Assembly (NCBI GenBank): GCA_024233005.1
Contig: JACKQE010000002.1
Coordinates: 643,563 to 707,562 of the forward strand
Direction of reading: 5' to 3'
Origin: Akkermansiaceae bacterium
Lineage (GTDB): Bacteria > Verrucomicrobiota > Verrucomicrobiia > Verrucomicrobiales > DEV007
Length of the DNA: 64,000 nt
Part shown: positions 43,583-51,973 of the stretch, piece after piece
Position numbering within the stretch: position 1 is the stretch's first letter
Layout of the letters: each line of letters starts with the position of its first letter
Made by a program: the position numbers and the translations under genes
The notes under the pieces: generated by a model
Told to the model about the DNA's origin: nothing
The model's input: the letters and a program-made list of their open reading frames with translations, nothing else
The model's database searches: none

Positions 43583-44563
43583 ATGAAAGTTCTCGTCACC
43601 GGCGGTGCCGGCTATATTGGCAGTGTTGCCACAGAACGGCTGATCTCGAATGGCTATGAAGTGGTCGTCCTCGACAGTTTCTACATGGGACACCGTGAGG
43701 CCGTGCACCCGCAGGCGGCCTTTGTGGAAGCTGATCTTTCTGACAAAGCGGCGGTGGATGCGGCTTTCCGAGAGCATCGACCGGAGGCGGTGATGCATTT
43801 CGCCTCCCATACGCTTGTGGGCGAGTCGATGCAGCATCCATTTCTCTATCTCGGGGACAATGTCCGCAACGCGCTCAACCTGCTCGAAGTCATGGTGGAA
43901 CACGGCGTTGGCAAGATCATCCTGTCCTCCACCGCCAATCTCTTTGAAAAGCCCGAGTCGATGCCCATCGGACCGGACGAGCGGGTCATCCCCGGTAGTC
44001 CTTATGGGGAATCCAAGGCCATCATAGAGCGGTTTCTCCACTGGTTGCAGGTCACCAAAGGACTTCGCTATGCCTGCCTGAGGTATTTCAATGCGGCCGG
44101 GGCCACGGCGGAGCGGGGTGAGGACCATACCCCGGAGACGCATCTCATTCCCCTGGTGCTGCAGGTCGCTCTGGGGCAGCGCGATGCGATCAAAATTTTC
44201 GGCGGGGATTACCCGACTCCCGATGGCACCTGCGTGCGGGACTACATCCACATCGCCGATCTTGCCGATGCCCACATCCTGAGCCTTCAGGCGTTGGAAA
44301 CCCGGCCCGTGTTGACCTACAATCTTGGCAACGGCAATGGATTCAGCGTCAAAGAGGTGGTCGACACCGCGCGCCGGATCACCGGTCATGCCATTCCGGT
44401 GGAGATCGTGGACCGGCGTCCCGGTGACCCGGCGGTGCTCGTCGCCGACGCCACGAAAATCAAAGCGGAACTCGGCTGGGCGCCGCAATTTCCTGATCTC
44501 CAGTCCATCATCCAGTCGGCTTGGAACTGGCACAACGGCCATCCCAGGGGATACGCGGGCTGA
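43583..44563 (+). CDS. galE: UDP-glucose 4-epimerase
   Basis: 326 residues, normal for GalE. Interconverts UDP-glucose and UDP-galactose with bound NAD. Seen: NAD motif TGGAGYIGS at residues 7-15, HFASHTLVGES, the SSTANLF region, catalytic Tyr-x3-Lys in SPYGESKA, LRYFNAAGA, and the substrate site TCVRDYIHIADLADAH with YNLGNGNGFSV. The SST-A-N-LF segment differs from the usual SSxAxYG but keeps the catalytic Ser/Thr. The CobW-like gene follows 79 bp later. Confidence 0.95.
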   Translation: MKVLVTGGAGYIGSVATERLISNGYEVVVLDSFYMGHREAVHPQAAFVEADLSDKAAVDAAFREHRPEAVMHFASHTLVGESMQHPFLYLGDNVRNALNLLEVMVEHGVGKIILSSTANLFEKPESMPIGPDERVIPGSPYGESKAIIERFLHWLQVTKGLRYACLRYFNAAGATAERGEDHTPETHLIPLVLQVALGQRDAIKIFGGDYPTPDGTCVRDYIHIADLADAHILSLQALETRPVLTYNLGNGNGFSVKEVVDTARRITGHAIPVEIVDRRPGDPAVLVADATKIKAELGWAPQFPDLQSIIQSAWNWHNGHPRGYAG

Positions 44564-44642
44564 CTCACTGAATGGCGGGAGCTTCTGATGGCGCGATATA
44601 TTCCTGATTGCGCAAATATCGGGAGGCGCTCATGGTAGCGAC

Positions 44643-45788
44643 ATGGCTTCGCAACCTTCCCCAGCACGTTACTTGATGATTGGCGGTTTCCTCGGCGCGG
44701 GGAAGACCACCGCGATTGGCAAACTCGCCCGGCACCTCACTGACCAGGGACTGCGGGTTGGCCTGATCACGAACGACCAGGCCGGAGGATTGGTGGACAC
44801 GCGATTGCTGCGCGGCCAAGGCTTTGCCACCGAGGAAATCGCGGGAGGATGTTTCTGCTGCCGGTTCAACACCTTGGTCGATGCGGCCGCCAGGCTTCAG
44901 GAGGCCTCCCGTCCGGAAGTTTTTATCGCCGAGCCCGTGGGAAGCTGCACCGATTTGGTGGCCACCGTGACCTACCCGTTGCGGCGGATGTATGGGTCGA
45001 ATTTCACGGTGGCCCCCCTCAGTGTGCTGGTGGATCCGATCAGAGCCCGCCGGGTCTTTGGCCTCGATGATGGCGGGACGTTCTCTCCCAAGGTGATCTA
45101 CATTTTCAAAAAGCAACTCGAAGAGGCCGACCTCATCGTGATCAGCAAGAGCGACCTTCTGACCGGCGTGGAAATCGCGGAACTGGTCACGCTGCTGCAG
45201 GGCGAATACCCAGCGGCTCGGGTTCTGGCCGCATCTTCACGATCCGGAGGCGGTCTGGACGAATGGTTTTCCGCGATGCTCGACGGCACGCCCGGGAGCC
45301 GCCATGCCATGGCCTTGGACTATGAGGTCTATGCGGATGGAGAAGCATTGCTGGGATGGCTGAATGCCACGGTGACGCTGCGGGCGGACGATGAGTTTGA
45401 TCCCAACGCTTTTCTCAAAGCCCTTGCCGCGGCTGTCCAGCAGCGCCTTGGTTCCGTCGAGATCGCCCATTTCAAGATGACCTTCAGCCCGGATGACGGC
45501 ATCGCCGGAGAGTTGGCGTCGGTCAATGTCGTTCGCAGTGACCAGGTCGCGGAAGCCGGGATGACCCTCGACGAGCCCACCCTCGGAGGGCAACTCATTG
45601 TCAATCTGCGCGCCGAGGGGGAGCCGGACGATCTCCTCTCCGCCCTCAGGGAAGGTCTCGACACGTCGATCGGTGGCTTTTTCGGTCTGCAGGCTACTCT
45701 GGACCATGAGGAGCATTTCCGTCCCGGCAAGCCCGAACCGACCCACCGGGATGCGGACGCGCCGTTGGCGACCATCGGGGGAGGCTGA
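44643..45788 (+). CDS. CobW/G3E family GTPase
   Basis: 381 residues. Walker A GGFLGAGKTTAI at 14-25, the metal-binding CxCC signature GGCFCCRFN at about 74-82, FIAEPVGSCTDLV, and the guanine-specificity motif SKSDLL (usually NKxD). The C-terminal CobW_C region has a DHEEHF and is shorter than in COG0523 members. Family members deliver Zn, Co or other metals to enzymes, and the metal here cannot be told. It follows galE with a 79-bp gap. No metal-responsive operator was recognised upstream. Confidence 0.9.
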   Translation: MASQPSPARYLMIGGFLGAGKTTAIGKLARHLTDQGLRVGLITNDQAGGLVDTRLLRGQGFATEEIAGGCFCCRFNTLVDAAARLQEASRPEVFIAEPVGSCTDLVATVTYPLRRMYGSNFTVAPLSVLVDPIRARRVFGLDDGGTFSPKVIYIFKKQLEEADLIVISKSDLLTGVEIAELVTLLQGEYPAARVLAASSRSGGGLDEWFSAMLDGTPGSRHAMALDYEVYADGEALLGWLNATVTLRADDEFDPNAFLKALAAAVQQRLGSVEIAHFKMTFSPDDGIAGELASVNVVRSDQVAEAGMTLDEPTLGGQLIVNLRAEGEPDDLLSALREGLDTSIGGFFGLQATLDHEEHFRPGKPEPTHRDADAPLATIGGG

Positions 45789-45918
45789 GGTGGAGCACTT
45801 CCTGCCTGGTGCTTTTCCTTCGGATTGTCTTTCCTGTCCAGACCATTCTTGTGATAATCCTCTCTGAGCTGGTCCTTCGGCTGCATTTACCATTCCCACT
45901 CCGACCCCACCCAAGATC

Positions 45919-46137
45919 ATGAAATGGCAATACCTGCTCCTCTCTGCCGCCCTGTTCCTGTCGTTTTCCGCGTGCGAACGCAGTCAATCGGCCGCGGACC
46001 GGCTGAAGGACAAATTCGATGACGCCTTGGACCGCCGTCCTGGTGAGAAATTGCGCGATGCCGCGGAAGATCTGGGCGATACGGTGGAGGATGCCGCCAA
46101 GGATGCCAAGAAAGCACTCCAGGAAGCCACCAAATAG
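45919..46137 (+). CDS. Small lipoprotein with amphipathic helices
   Basis: 72 residues: signal with lipobox FSAC at Cys19, then a charged helical tail (ADRLKDKFDDALDRRPGEKLRDAAEDLGDTVEDAAKDAKK shortened here for clarity to ADRLKDKFDD...AEDLGDTVEDAA) with heptad-like hydrophobic spacing. It resembles LEA-like or entericidin-type small lipoproteins. Function unknown. Convergent with the DUF4838 gene 19 bp away. Confidence 0.65.
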   Translation: MKWQYLLLSAALFLSFSACERSQSAADRLKDKFDDALDRRPGEKLRDAAEDLGDTVEDAAKDAKKALQEATK

Positions 46138-46156
46138 GCGGCCCAATAAAAGTGTC

Positions 46157-48673
46157 TCAGGGTTGGGGAATCACCAATTCCGCGGGGGTTCGAGCGAGGA
46201 ACGGTGGCAGGTTGAGCAAGGAAATGCGCCCTGCCACCTGGTAGAACTTCCAGTAGCGTCCATCCTGTCCCGGAGGCACGTCGACGCTGACAAAGGCGCC
46301 GCCCTTCCGGGCAAGATCGAGGGCTTTCCCTCCCTCCGGGTCGCGCAGTTCGCCTCCGGATGCCGCCGAATAGAGGCCGATTTTCCGAGTCCCCGGCGGC
46401 ACCCAGGCGTATAGAGTCCATCTCCCGCTCAGGCTTTGGGGGAAATCCTCGAGGGACATTTTCCAGCTCAGGCGCTGCCCTGCTGGCCAAGTCACCCGGG
46501 TCAGGTCTTGCCCATCGTCGAGATCGATGCGGTAGACGCCAAGTTCTTTGGCGGTGAGGTGGACGACCCGCTCCACCCCATCGGGGGGAACACTCGCATC
46601 CTCCGCCACGAGAGTCCGGCTTTCTCCGGTCGCGCTGGCGCCTCCCAACTTCCAGAGCCGGACGCGGACATTCCCGCGGTCGCGGTAGTGGGCGATGAGC
46701 CCTCCAGTGATGTGGAGTTCAATGACGGCGGGGGCTTGCCCAATCACGGTGAACCAGGAGCGGGCACCGCGGGCATTTTCCGCATTTCCTGCGGGCAGGG
46801 TTGAGGTCCCGTCCGTCAGGGGAGCGGGGACGAGAGTGGTGTCATCCACTTCCGTGACGTCGAAGTCCAGGTCCACCGGCGCGTGATTGGCCACTCCGCT
46901 GCCGAGGATGGCGGTCAATTCATCCGCCGTGAAGGGGGTGGAGGACTTCCACGGATTGCCGGGCTCCGGCTTCTGCCAACGGGCCGGTTCCGGCACCGTG
47001 ACGGAGGAATCCCTCGCGGCGACGTCGCGGTAGAGCGCGTAGCTGTGGACCATGGAGGTGCGCCGAATGCGGTAGGCGTGACGGATCATGGCTTCGAAAG
47101 CGGCTTGGCGAGCCGGACCGGTCGCGGTGCGGTAGGCATCGTAGAGTTCGGCATGGCGGGTGTAGAGGATCAGGTCATCAATCCGGGCCAGCACCTCGGG
47201 CCGCCCAGAGGCCAAGGTGCGGGCCTCTTCCAGGTTGCGATAGAGCCTTGCCAGAAGGTCGTCATAGACCAGACGGGCCTTGGCATTGGCCCCGTCGAGG
47301 CGCTCATAAAAATCTCGCATGGGCTTCTCGGCCGGACCAAAGGCCAGGTGCAAAAAGTCGTCCACGATGGCCTGGCGCCGCTCGGCTTCAGTGGTGTCCC
47401 AAAGCACGCGCGAGGCAAAGTAATAGCCAAGCCCGTTGCAACCCCAGTTGTCACTGGACTCGGCTGAGAGATAGCGGGCTCCCTGCGTGTGAAAGGTCGG
47501 GATGGTTTCCGCCAGGTAGTCGAGCCGGCTGCCCCGGGCGGCTCCCGGCAGGTCACGGTCCCAGGTGTTCACGCTGTAATACTCCCGGATCCCGATCGTG
47601 GCTTTGCGTGCCGACCAACCGGCGATGATGTCCTTGATCGGCTGGCCGCCCTTGATGAAAGCAGTGGCGGTGGAAATAATGACATTGGGGTGGAGATCGA
47701 ATGATGGAGGTTCGGCGTGGTAGTTGTAGGCATACATGCCGACGAAGCGGTCCTTGCCCAAGTGTTCCGTCACCGCCGCGGCCACTGTGTTCGCGAGCAG
47801 GGCGGCACGCTCATGAGGAGGACCGATGTTGGCGCAGGCGTCGCATTCACACCAGTTGCCCCCGTCGCTGGGATCGATCGAGACACTGTCGGCGTCCGGA
47901 TTCTCCTTGAAAAAGTGGAGGGCATAGGCGACGGCGGCAGCCCTCACTCCGGGATTGGAGATGCAGAGCTTGGCTTCGGGGCTGACCCGGCGCTGGCCGT
48001 TGACCAAAGCGTAATACTCGGGGTGCGCATCAAACACCGCCTGCTGGGAGCGGATCAACCTTCCATAGGCATGCCCGGTGTTGAGGGTGAATCCGCCATC
48101 CATTCGGTTTTTCACCACCCAGTCTTCGTAAGTGGCCCGGTTGTGATCCCATAAGCCATAGCCATACCAGATGCGGCGGCTGGCATAATCGGGCGATTCG
48201 TCGGCCTCGATCGTCAACGAAAGGCTCTCCAACCGCGGGATCACCTCCCAGGTTTGGCCGGGAAAAAATTGGCGATAGCCCAGTCGGTGGAGCAGATCCC
48301 AAGCCGCGTGGCGCAACGCGGTGTCCGTGGTTCCCGTGAGGAGGATGCCTTGGTCACTGGTCCGGATGGAGTAATCTTCCCGATGGGTCGCCCCCGGGGG
48401 TGGTCCCTCCGCCAGTCGCAACCGGATCGCGGGTCCGTCGGCTTGGGGAACGACAGAAAATTGGGTGGAAAAGATCGCACTCAGCTTTTCGGCCAGGGCT
48501 TGTGAGACCGCTTGGCGAGCTTCGGAGGCGGGACCTTCAGGAACAATGGGAAGGAGAGTACCCTTGATGCGGGGAAGTGTCGCGGGCTCAGCTGAGTGTC
48601 CGGGCCAGGTGGTCAGAGCGACGGCCACCGCCGCGAGGCAGGCGCTGGTCCTGAAGGTGGGGAACAGTCTCAT
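46157..48673 (-). CDS. DUF4838 secreted protein with alpha-glucuronidase-like N-terminal domain
   Basis: 838 residues from MRLFPTFRTSACLAAVAVAL. The signal peptide precedes a GH67-N/hexosaminidase-N-like domain (about residues 40-160; RTSDQGILLTGTTDTALRHAAWDLLHRLGYRQFFPG). DUF4838 spans about 170-480: SIDPSDGGNWCECDACANIG with the hallmark CxCxxC-type cluster, VGMYAYNYHAEPP, YLSAESSDNWGCNGLGYYFASRVLWD. C-terminal beta domains follow. This is probably a glycosidase-like carbohydrate-active protein of unproven activity. Upstream in-frame codons to 49150 were excluded as the antisense of the Lys/Ala-rich gene. Confidence 0.85.
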   Translation of the reverse strand: MRLFPTFRTSACLAAVAVALTTWPGHSAEPATLPRIKGTLLPIVPEGPASEARQAVSQALAEKLSAIFSTQFSVVPQADGPAIRLRLAEGPPPGATHREDYSIRTSDQGILLTGTTDTALRHAAWDLLHRLGYRQFFPGQTWEVIPRLESLSLTIEADESPDYASRRIWYGYGLWDHNRATYEDWVVKNRMDGGFTLNTGHAYGRLIRSQQAVFDAHPEYYALVNGQRRVSPEAKLCISNPGVRAAAVAYALHFFKENPDADSVSIDPSDGGNWCECDACANIGPPHERAALLANTVAAAVTEHLGKDRFVGMYAYNYHAEPPSFDLHPNVIISTATAFIKGGQPIKDIIAGWSARKATIGIREYYSVNTWDRDLPGAARGSRLDYLAETIPTFHTQGARYLSAESSDNWGCNGLGYYFASRVLWDTTEAERRQAIVDDFLHLAFGPAEKPMRDFYERLDGANAKARLVYDDLLARLYRNLEEARTLASGRPEVLARIDDLILYTRHAELYDAYRTATGPARQAAFEAMIRHAYRIRRTSMVHSYALYRDVAARDSSVTVPEPARWQKPEPGNPWKSSTPFTADELTAILGSGVANHAPVDLDFDVTEVDDTTLVPAPLTDGTSTLPAGNAENARGARSWFTVIGQAPAVIELHITGGLIAHYRDRGNVRVRLWKLGGASATGESRTLVAEDASVPPDGVERVVHLTAKELGVYRIDLDDGQDLTRVTWPAGQRLSWKMSLEDFPQSLSGRWTLYAWVPPGTRKIGLYSAASGGELRDPEGGKALDLARKGGAFVSVDVPPGQDGRYWKFYQVAGRISLLNLPPFLARTPAELVIPQP

Positions 48674-48851
48674 TCCGGAAAAATGGAGGAAACCAACTGA
48701 AACATCAAGATGCGGGTTGAAGGCTCTGGGAATTCTTTTTTCGAAAGCCGTTCGTGGTGGACGGCAGATGTCCGGACTTGCTTGTGCCGGTGAACAGTTC
48801 ACAAAAATGGCATGGAATTTGCCTTGGGGATGGGTGTGATCATCCATTAAA

Positions 48852-49289
48852 ATGAAGGCGATGAAGAAAAAAGTCAGTGACCAAGCCCCTGCCAAAAAAG
48901 AGGTTCCTGCGGTGACCAAGCCCGCGCCGGCCAAGAAAGCAACCCCGGCCAAAAAAGCGGCGACCAAGAAAGCAACCCCGGCCAAAAAAGCGCCTGCCAA
49001 GAAAGCAACCCCGACCAAGAAAGCGCCTGCCAAAAAAGCGGCGACCAAGAAAGCGGCGACCAAAAAAGCGCCTGCCAAGAAAGCGGTCACCTCTCCTGCC
49101 AAAAAGACGGCAGTGAAGAAAAAAGCCCCCGCCAAAAAGACGGTCCCCAAAACCGGTAAAAGCTCGCAGGCAGAAGTCCATTACCACGATATTGAGAAGG
49201 CAGCCTACTATCTCGCTGAACAGGACGGTTTTCAAAGCGATCCACTGGAATACTGGTTGGCGGCCCAGCGTCAACTGGGAGACAAGTGA
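48852..49289 (+). CDS. Histone-H1-like Lys/Ala/Pro-repeat protein with C-terminal DUF2934-like domain
   Basis: 145 residues. Residues 12-105 consist of short tandem units of the type PAKKA, TKKA and TPTKKA, giving a very basic tail like bacterial H1 proteins (HctB/AlgP type) that bind DNA or RNA. The last 38 residues (DIEKAAYYLAEQDGFQSDP and WLAAQRQL) match the DUF2934 pattern. The start is at MKAMKKK; ATG 48861 is an alternative. Divergent from the DUF4838 gene. DNA binding is inferred from composition. Confidence 0.88.
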   Translation: MKAMKKKVSDQAPAKKEVPAVTKPAPAKKATPAKKAATKKATPAKKAPAKKATPTKKAPAKKAATKKAATKKAPAKKAVTSPAKKTAVKKKAPAKKTVPKTGKSSQAEVHYHDIEKAAYYLAEQDGFQSDPLEYWLAAQRQLGDK

Positions 49290-49480
49290 CAGACGGTAGC
49301 TTGGCCTCTATCGATCGGCGCAGCCTTTGAGTCTTTGTCCGGTTCCAGTCCCATCTCCTTCAGTCCCGGACTTGTCTGCCTTTCCTGTGTGGTTCTTCTT
49401 CTCCCTGGTGATGCGTTTTTTGTGGTCGGCTGTCTTTTTGTCTTTCCATCAACCTTCAGCCGGGCCACGATTCCTTCCTC

Positions 49481-49942
49481 ATGTTGGACCCTCCCATTCT
49501 CCTGCAAACCGAAGCATGTCTTGCCGCAGTCATCCCTGTCGTGACGCCCCGAGATCAGGTTGGGTCGGTCATGGGTCCGGCCATCGCGGAAGTCCTCGAA
49601 GCGGTCGCCTCCCAGGGGATCGGTCCGGTCGGACCGGTGTTTGCCCATCATTCCCGCATCACTCCGGAGGTTTTTGATTTCGAGGTCGGGGTGCCCGTTT
49701 CCGGCCCCCTCCTTCCGGTCGGACGCGTTCGTGCGGGAGAGTTGCCCGGCGCCTTGGTTCTGCGGACCATCTACACTGGTCCCTATGAAGAATTGCACGA
49801 TGCTTGGCGGGAATTCAAGGACTGGGTCGGGCGGAATGGTTACGAGGTGTCCTCTCATCCCTGGGAAACCTTCCTGTCCGATTCTGGGAAAGATCTTGAT
49901 CCCTCCACCTATCGCACTGAATTGAACTTTCCCTTGCTCTGA
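49481..49942 (+). CDS. GyrI-like small-molecule binding domain protein
   Basis: 153 residues in one domain. Two beta-alpha-beta repeats: TEACLAAVIPVVTPRDQV, MGPAIAEVLEAVASQGI, GPVFAHHSR, DFEVGVPVSG, and GALVLRTIYTGPYEELHDAWREFKDWV with a closing WETFLSD. This is the GyrI/AraC-effector-binding fold. Without a DNA-binding domain it could act as a stand-alone ligand-binding protein. It follows the H1-like gene by about 190 bp and precedes a DoxX-like gene by 66 bp. Confidence 0.82.
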   Translation: MLDPPILLQTEACLAAVIPVVTPRDQVGSVMGPAIAEVLEAVASQGIGPVGPVFAHHSRITPEVFDFEVGVPVSGPLLPVGRVRAGELPGALVLRTIYTGPYEELHDAWREFKDWVGRNGYEVSSHPWETFLSDSGKDLDPSTYRTELNFPLL

Positions 49943-50008
49943 GGGAAGCGATGTTTCTCCTGTCCTAATTTTGTCTGAACCCAAACCACCTGCCTTCCAC
50001 CTCCTCTC

Positions 50009-50395
50009 ATGAAATATGCCCCTTCCATCGCCGGCGGCCTGCTCGGCCTGCTCTTTTTCGCTGCTGGTCTCATGTTCCTGCTGAATCTCATTCCCGAGCA
50101 GCCCGCTCCGCCGGAAGGTTCTCCCACCGCTCTGTTCATGGGCGCCCTGGTGCCGACGGGTTACCTGACCTTCGTCAAGGTCTTCGAAGTGCTCGGCGGG
50201 GTCCTTGTCGCCATCCCACGCACCCGCAACTTCGGACTGCTTGTGCTCGGTCCCATCATTCTGAACATCCTCGCCTTCCATCTTTTCATCACCGGGGGGG
50301 TCGGGCTTTTCAATCCCCTCCTCATTGTGATTTGCTTGCTTGCATTGTTTCTGCTGTGGAGTGGTCGCAAGGCATTTCTGGGGCTTCTCAATTGA
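50009..50395 (+). CDS. DoxX-like small membrane protein
   Basis: 128 residues with about four hydrophobic segments: IAGGLLGLLFFAAGLMFLL, LTFVKVFEVLGGVLVAIP, GLLVLGPIILNILAFHLFI and LLIVICLLALFLLW. The order and spacing fit the DoxX family. There are no recognisable catalytic residues. It lies 66 bp after the GyrI-like gene on the same strand. Confidence 0.75.
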   Translation: MKYAPSIAGGLLGLLFFAAGLMFLLNLIPEQPAPPEGSPTALFMGALVPTGYLTFVKVFEVLGGVLVAIPRTRNFGLLVLGPIILNILAFHLFITGGVGLFNPLLIVICLLALFLLWSGRKAFLGLLN

Positions 50396-50401
50396 AATTA
50401 G

Positions 50402-50578
50402 TTCACCTTCAGACCCAAGGGCGACAAAACGGTCGTCATCGGGAGTCTGAACGTCGAATGCAAGGCGGTTTCCAAGGTGGTGTGCCTCCTCAGGGACGGG
50501 AAAAAAATGCTGGCTGACCAGCGTGAAGAAGGCCTGGCCATCCTCGATGAAGTGATCCGGTCTGGTTCGTCCAAATAA
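50402..50578 (+). pseudogene. Start-less open frame after the DoxX-like gene, possible gene remnant
   Basis: The frame runs from just after TAG (50399-50401) to TAA (50576-50578). It has regular amino-acid composition (TVVIGSLNVECKAVSKVVCLL, then DGKKMLADQREEGLAILDEV) but no ATG near its 5' end; the first in-frame ATG is 50507, and GTG codons lie at 50477 and 50480. It could be a decayed gene or just high-GC open frame. The remainder of 50396-50645 holds nothing recognisable. Confidence 0.2.
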
Positions 50579-50645
50579 GCCGCCACTGGACCGCCGGCGC
50601 TTGGTTTCTCGAGGAAAGGGTCGGCCCCTGGGGGATGATGGCCGG

Positions 50646-51464
50646 TCAACCCGCCGCGGCAATCATTCTCAACTCCCGCTGGAGGTAGGCCCGGCGGGCG
50701 AAGAAGAATCCCATGCTACTGAGCAGCGTGGCCAGTCCGCCCAGCAGCATGGATGGATACCAAACCGCATAGGATTGACCTGATGCCAGTGCGGAGGCCC
50801 CGATGCCGAGCATGATGACTCCGAAGAGGATGCCTGCGACCAGAAGGATAAGGACGAACCGTCGGGCTTTGCCCAGACCGGCCAACACTCCACCCACCGC
50901 CCCGAGAAGTCCGAAGACCAGGCCTCCGAGACTGCCCAACCAGGCCGCATCACGGTCGCTCCACCAAGCCCCGGCAGCCTCACCGGGACGCTCATGGAGC
51001 GCGAGATGGCGCCACTCAATCTCCCCTCCTCCCGGTAGGATGGCATTGATCTCCAGTCTGGCAGGAAAGGATCCGTCTTTCCCAAAAAAGGGCAGCGCCA
51101 CCGGAGTCCAATCCGAGTCGCCCGCCAGTTTGGCCATGGGGCCGGCATCCCCCAAGGTCCTTGTGAAATAACGGCTGCCGTCCGGGTAGATCGTCCACAT
51201 CTCGAGGTAGCCCGCGGCACCAACTTTTTGGTAGCGGATCTCTCCGGTGACGAGGTGGTTTGGTTGACGGATGCCCGGGGAATCGATTTCGAGAACCCGG
51301 ACCGGCTCGCGGGAGCCAGCGCTGACGACCGTTCTGGCCGGTGAGTCCAGGGAACGCACTGGGTTCCACCCGGTCATGGCGAAAGGTTCCGCGAGTGCCC
51401 GAGGGGCTGCGTCAAAGACTGCGACGGTGGTGCACACCACCAGCAACATTGGGAGTCTATTCAT
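50646..51464 (-). CDS. Membrane protein with signal peptide and C-terminal transmembrane helices
   Basis: 272 residues. A signal-like N-terminus (RLPMLLVVCTTVAVFDAAPRALA) is followed by a beta-rich exported region (about 30-165). Then come four hydrophobic segments: GLVFGLLGAVGGVLAGL, FVLILLVAGILFGVIMLGIGASAL and two more before the C-terminal RRAYLQRELRM. Its start overlaps the DUF2089 regulator stop by eight bases, so it is cotranscribed with and probably controlled by that regulator. No family recognised. Confidence 0.75.
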   Translation of the reverse strand: MNRLPMLLVVCTTVAVFDAAPRALAEPFAMTGWNPVRSLDSPARTVVSAGSREPVRVLEIDSPGIRQPNHLVTGEIRYQKVGAAGYLEMWTIYPDGSRYFTRTLGDAGPMAKLAGDSDWTPVALPFFGKDGSFPARLEINAILPGGGEIEWRHLALHERPGEAAGAWWSDRDAAWLGSLGGLVFGLLGAVGGVLAGLGKARRFVLILLVAGILFGVIMLGIGASALASGQSYAVWYPSMLLGGLATLLSSMGFFFARRAYLQRELRMIAAAG

Positions 51465-51768
51465 GGGATTTGGGATCGAGTTCTTTGCGGTGGGCTCCGA
51501 GGATGGTTTTCAGCGTTTCCGCATCCAGCTTTCCATCGGCAAAAAGCAGGCGCGCGGTCCTTTCAAAGGCGCTTCTGGAGGCCGCGTCGTCATGGATCCG
51601 GATCTTTTCGATGAGTCGGTCCAGACGGATCCGCACGGTCGGGTAGCTGATCCCGTAAACCGTCGCCAGTTCTTTGAGCGAACCGGAGGCGAGGAGAAAT
51701 CGGCGAATGAAAGCCCTGTCTTCTTCATTCAGGCCGTTCAGCCAATTGTCCTGATCGTGGTTTAACAT
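51457..51768 (-). CDS. DUF2089-like helix-turn-helix protein
   Basis: 103 residues. LNEEDRAFIRRFLLASGSLKELATVYGISYPTVRIRLDRLIEKI fits the DUF2089 HTH signature (ASGSLKE...SYPTVR...LDxLI). The C-terminus has an acidic helical stretch (LLFADGKLDAETLKTIL) typical of the family. It is the first gene of an operon with the membrane protein. Three TGAATAAA-type direct repeats lie just upstream and may be its own operator. Confidence 0.85.
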   Translation of the reverse strand: MLNHDQDNWLNGLNEEDRAFIRRFLLASGSLKELATVYGISYPTVRIRLDRLIEKIRIHDDAASRSAFERTARLLFADGKLDAETLKTILGAHRKELDPKSHE

Positions 51769-51782
51769 TATTAAAAAGATTT

Positions 51783-51807
51783 TGAATAAAATGAATAAAA
51801 ATGAAAT
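51783..51807. promoter_or_regulatory. TGAATAAA direct repeats upstream of the DUF2089 regulator
   Basis: Three tandem copies, two TGAATAAAA-type units and a partial TGAAAT, spaced nine to ten bases, lie 15-39 bp before the minus-strand start at 51768, in an AT-rich island inside a high-GC region. On the minus strand TTGCAC (51810-51815) could be a -35. An operator or promoter is plausible. Confidence 0.35.
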
Positions 51808-51973
51808 TTGTGCAAGTTGAATTTAACAAAATTTAGCCGAATTTCATTTCGGTCGAGCATCGCGCGGTTTCCGTTAGTGGAAGGTCAGGCTTTTCTCTCC
51901 AGTGGCAGAGGTGCCCTAAAGGCGTCCATTTTCCTGCTTGTCCTCCCCTTTCGAGCGGCCCAGAATGGTCGGC

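Noticed and set aside
48900..49090. Short tandem repeats resembling a CRISPR or satellite
   Set aside because: The repeats are codon-phased PAKKA/TKKA units inside a coding frame, without spacers of constant length.
48674..49150. In-frame N-terminal extension of the DUF4838 gene, rich in Ala, Phe and Leu
   Set aside because: It is the antisense of the Lys/Ala/Pro repeats of the plus-strand histone-like gene, and a normal signal peptide begins at 48673.
49271..50662. 463-codon minus-strand open frame
   Set aside because: It crosses opposite the GyrI-like and DoxX-like genes, which have family signatures on the plus strand.
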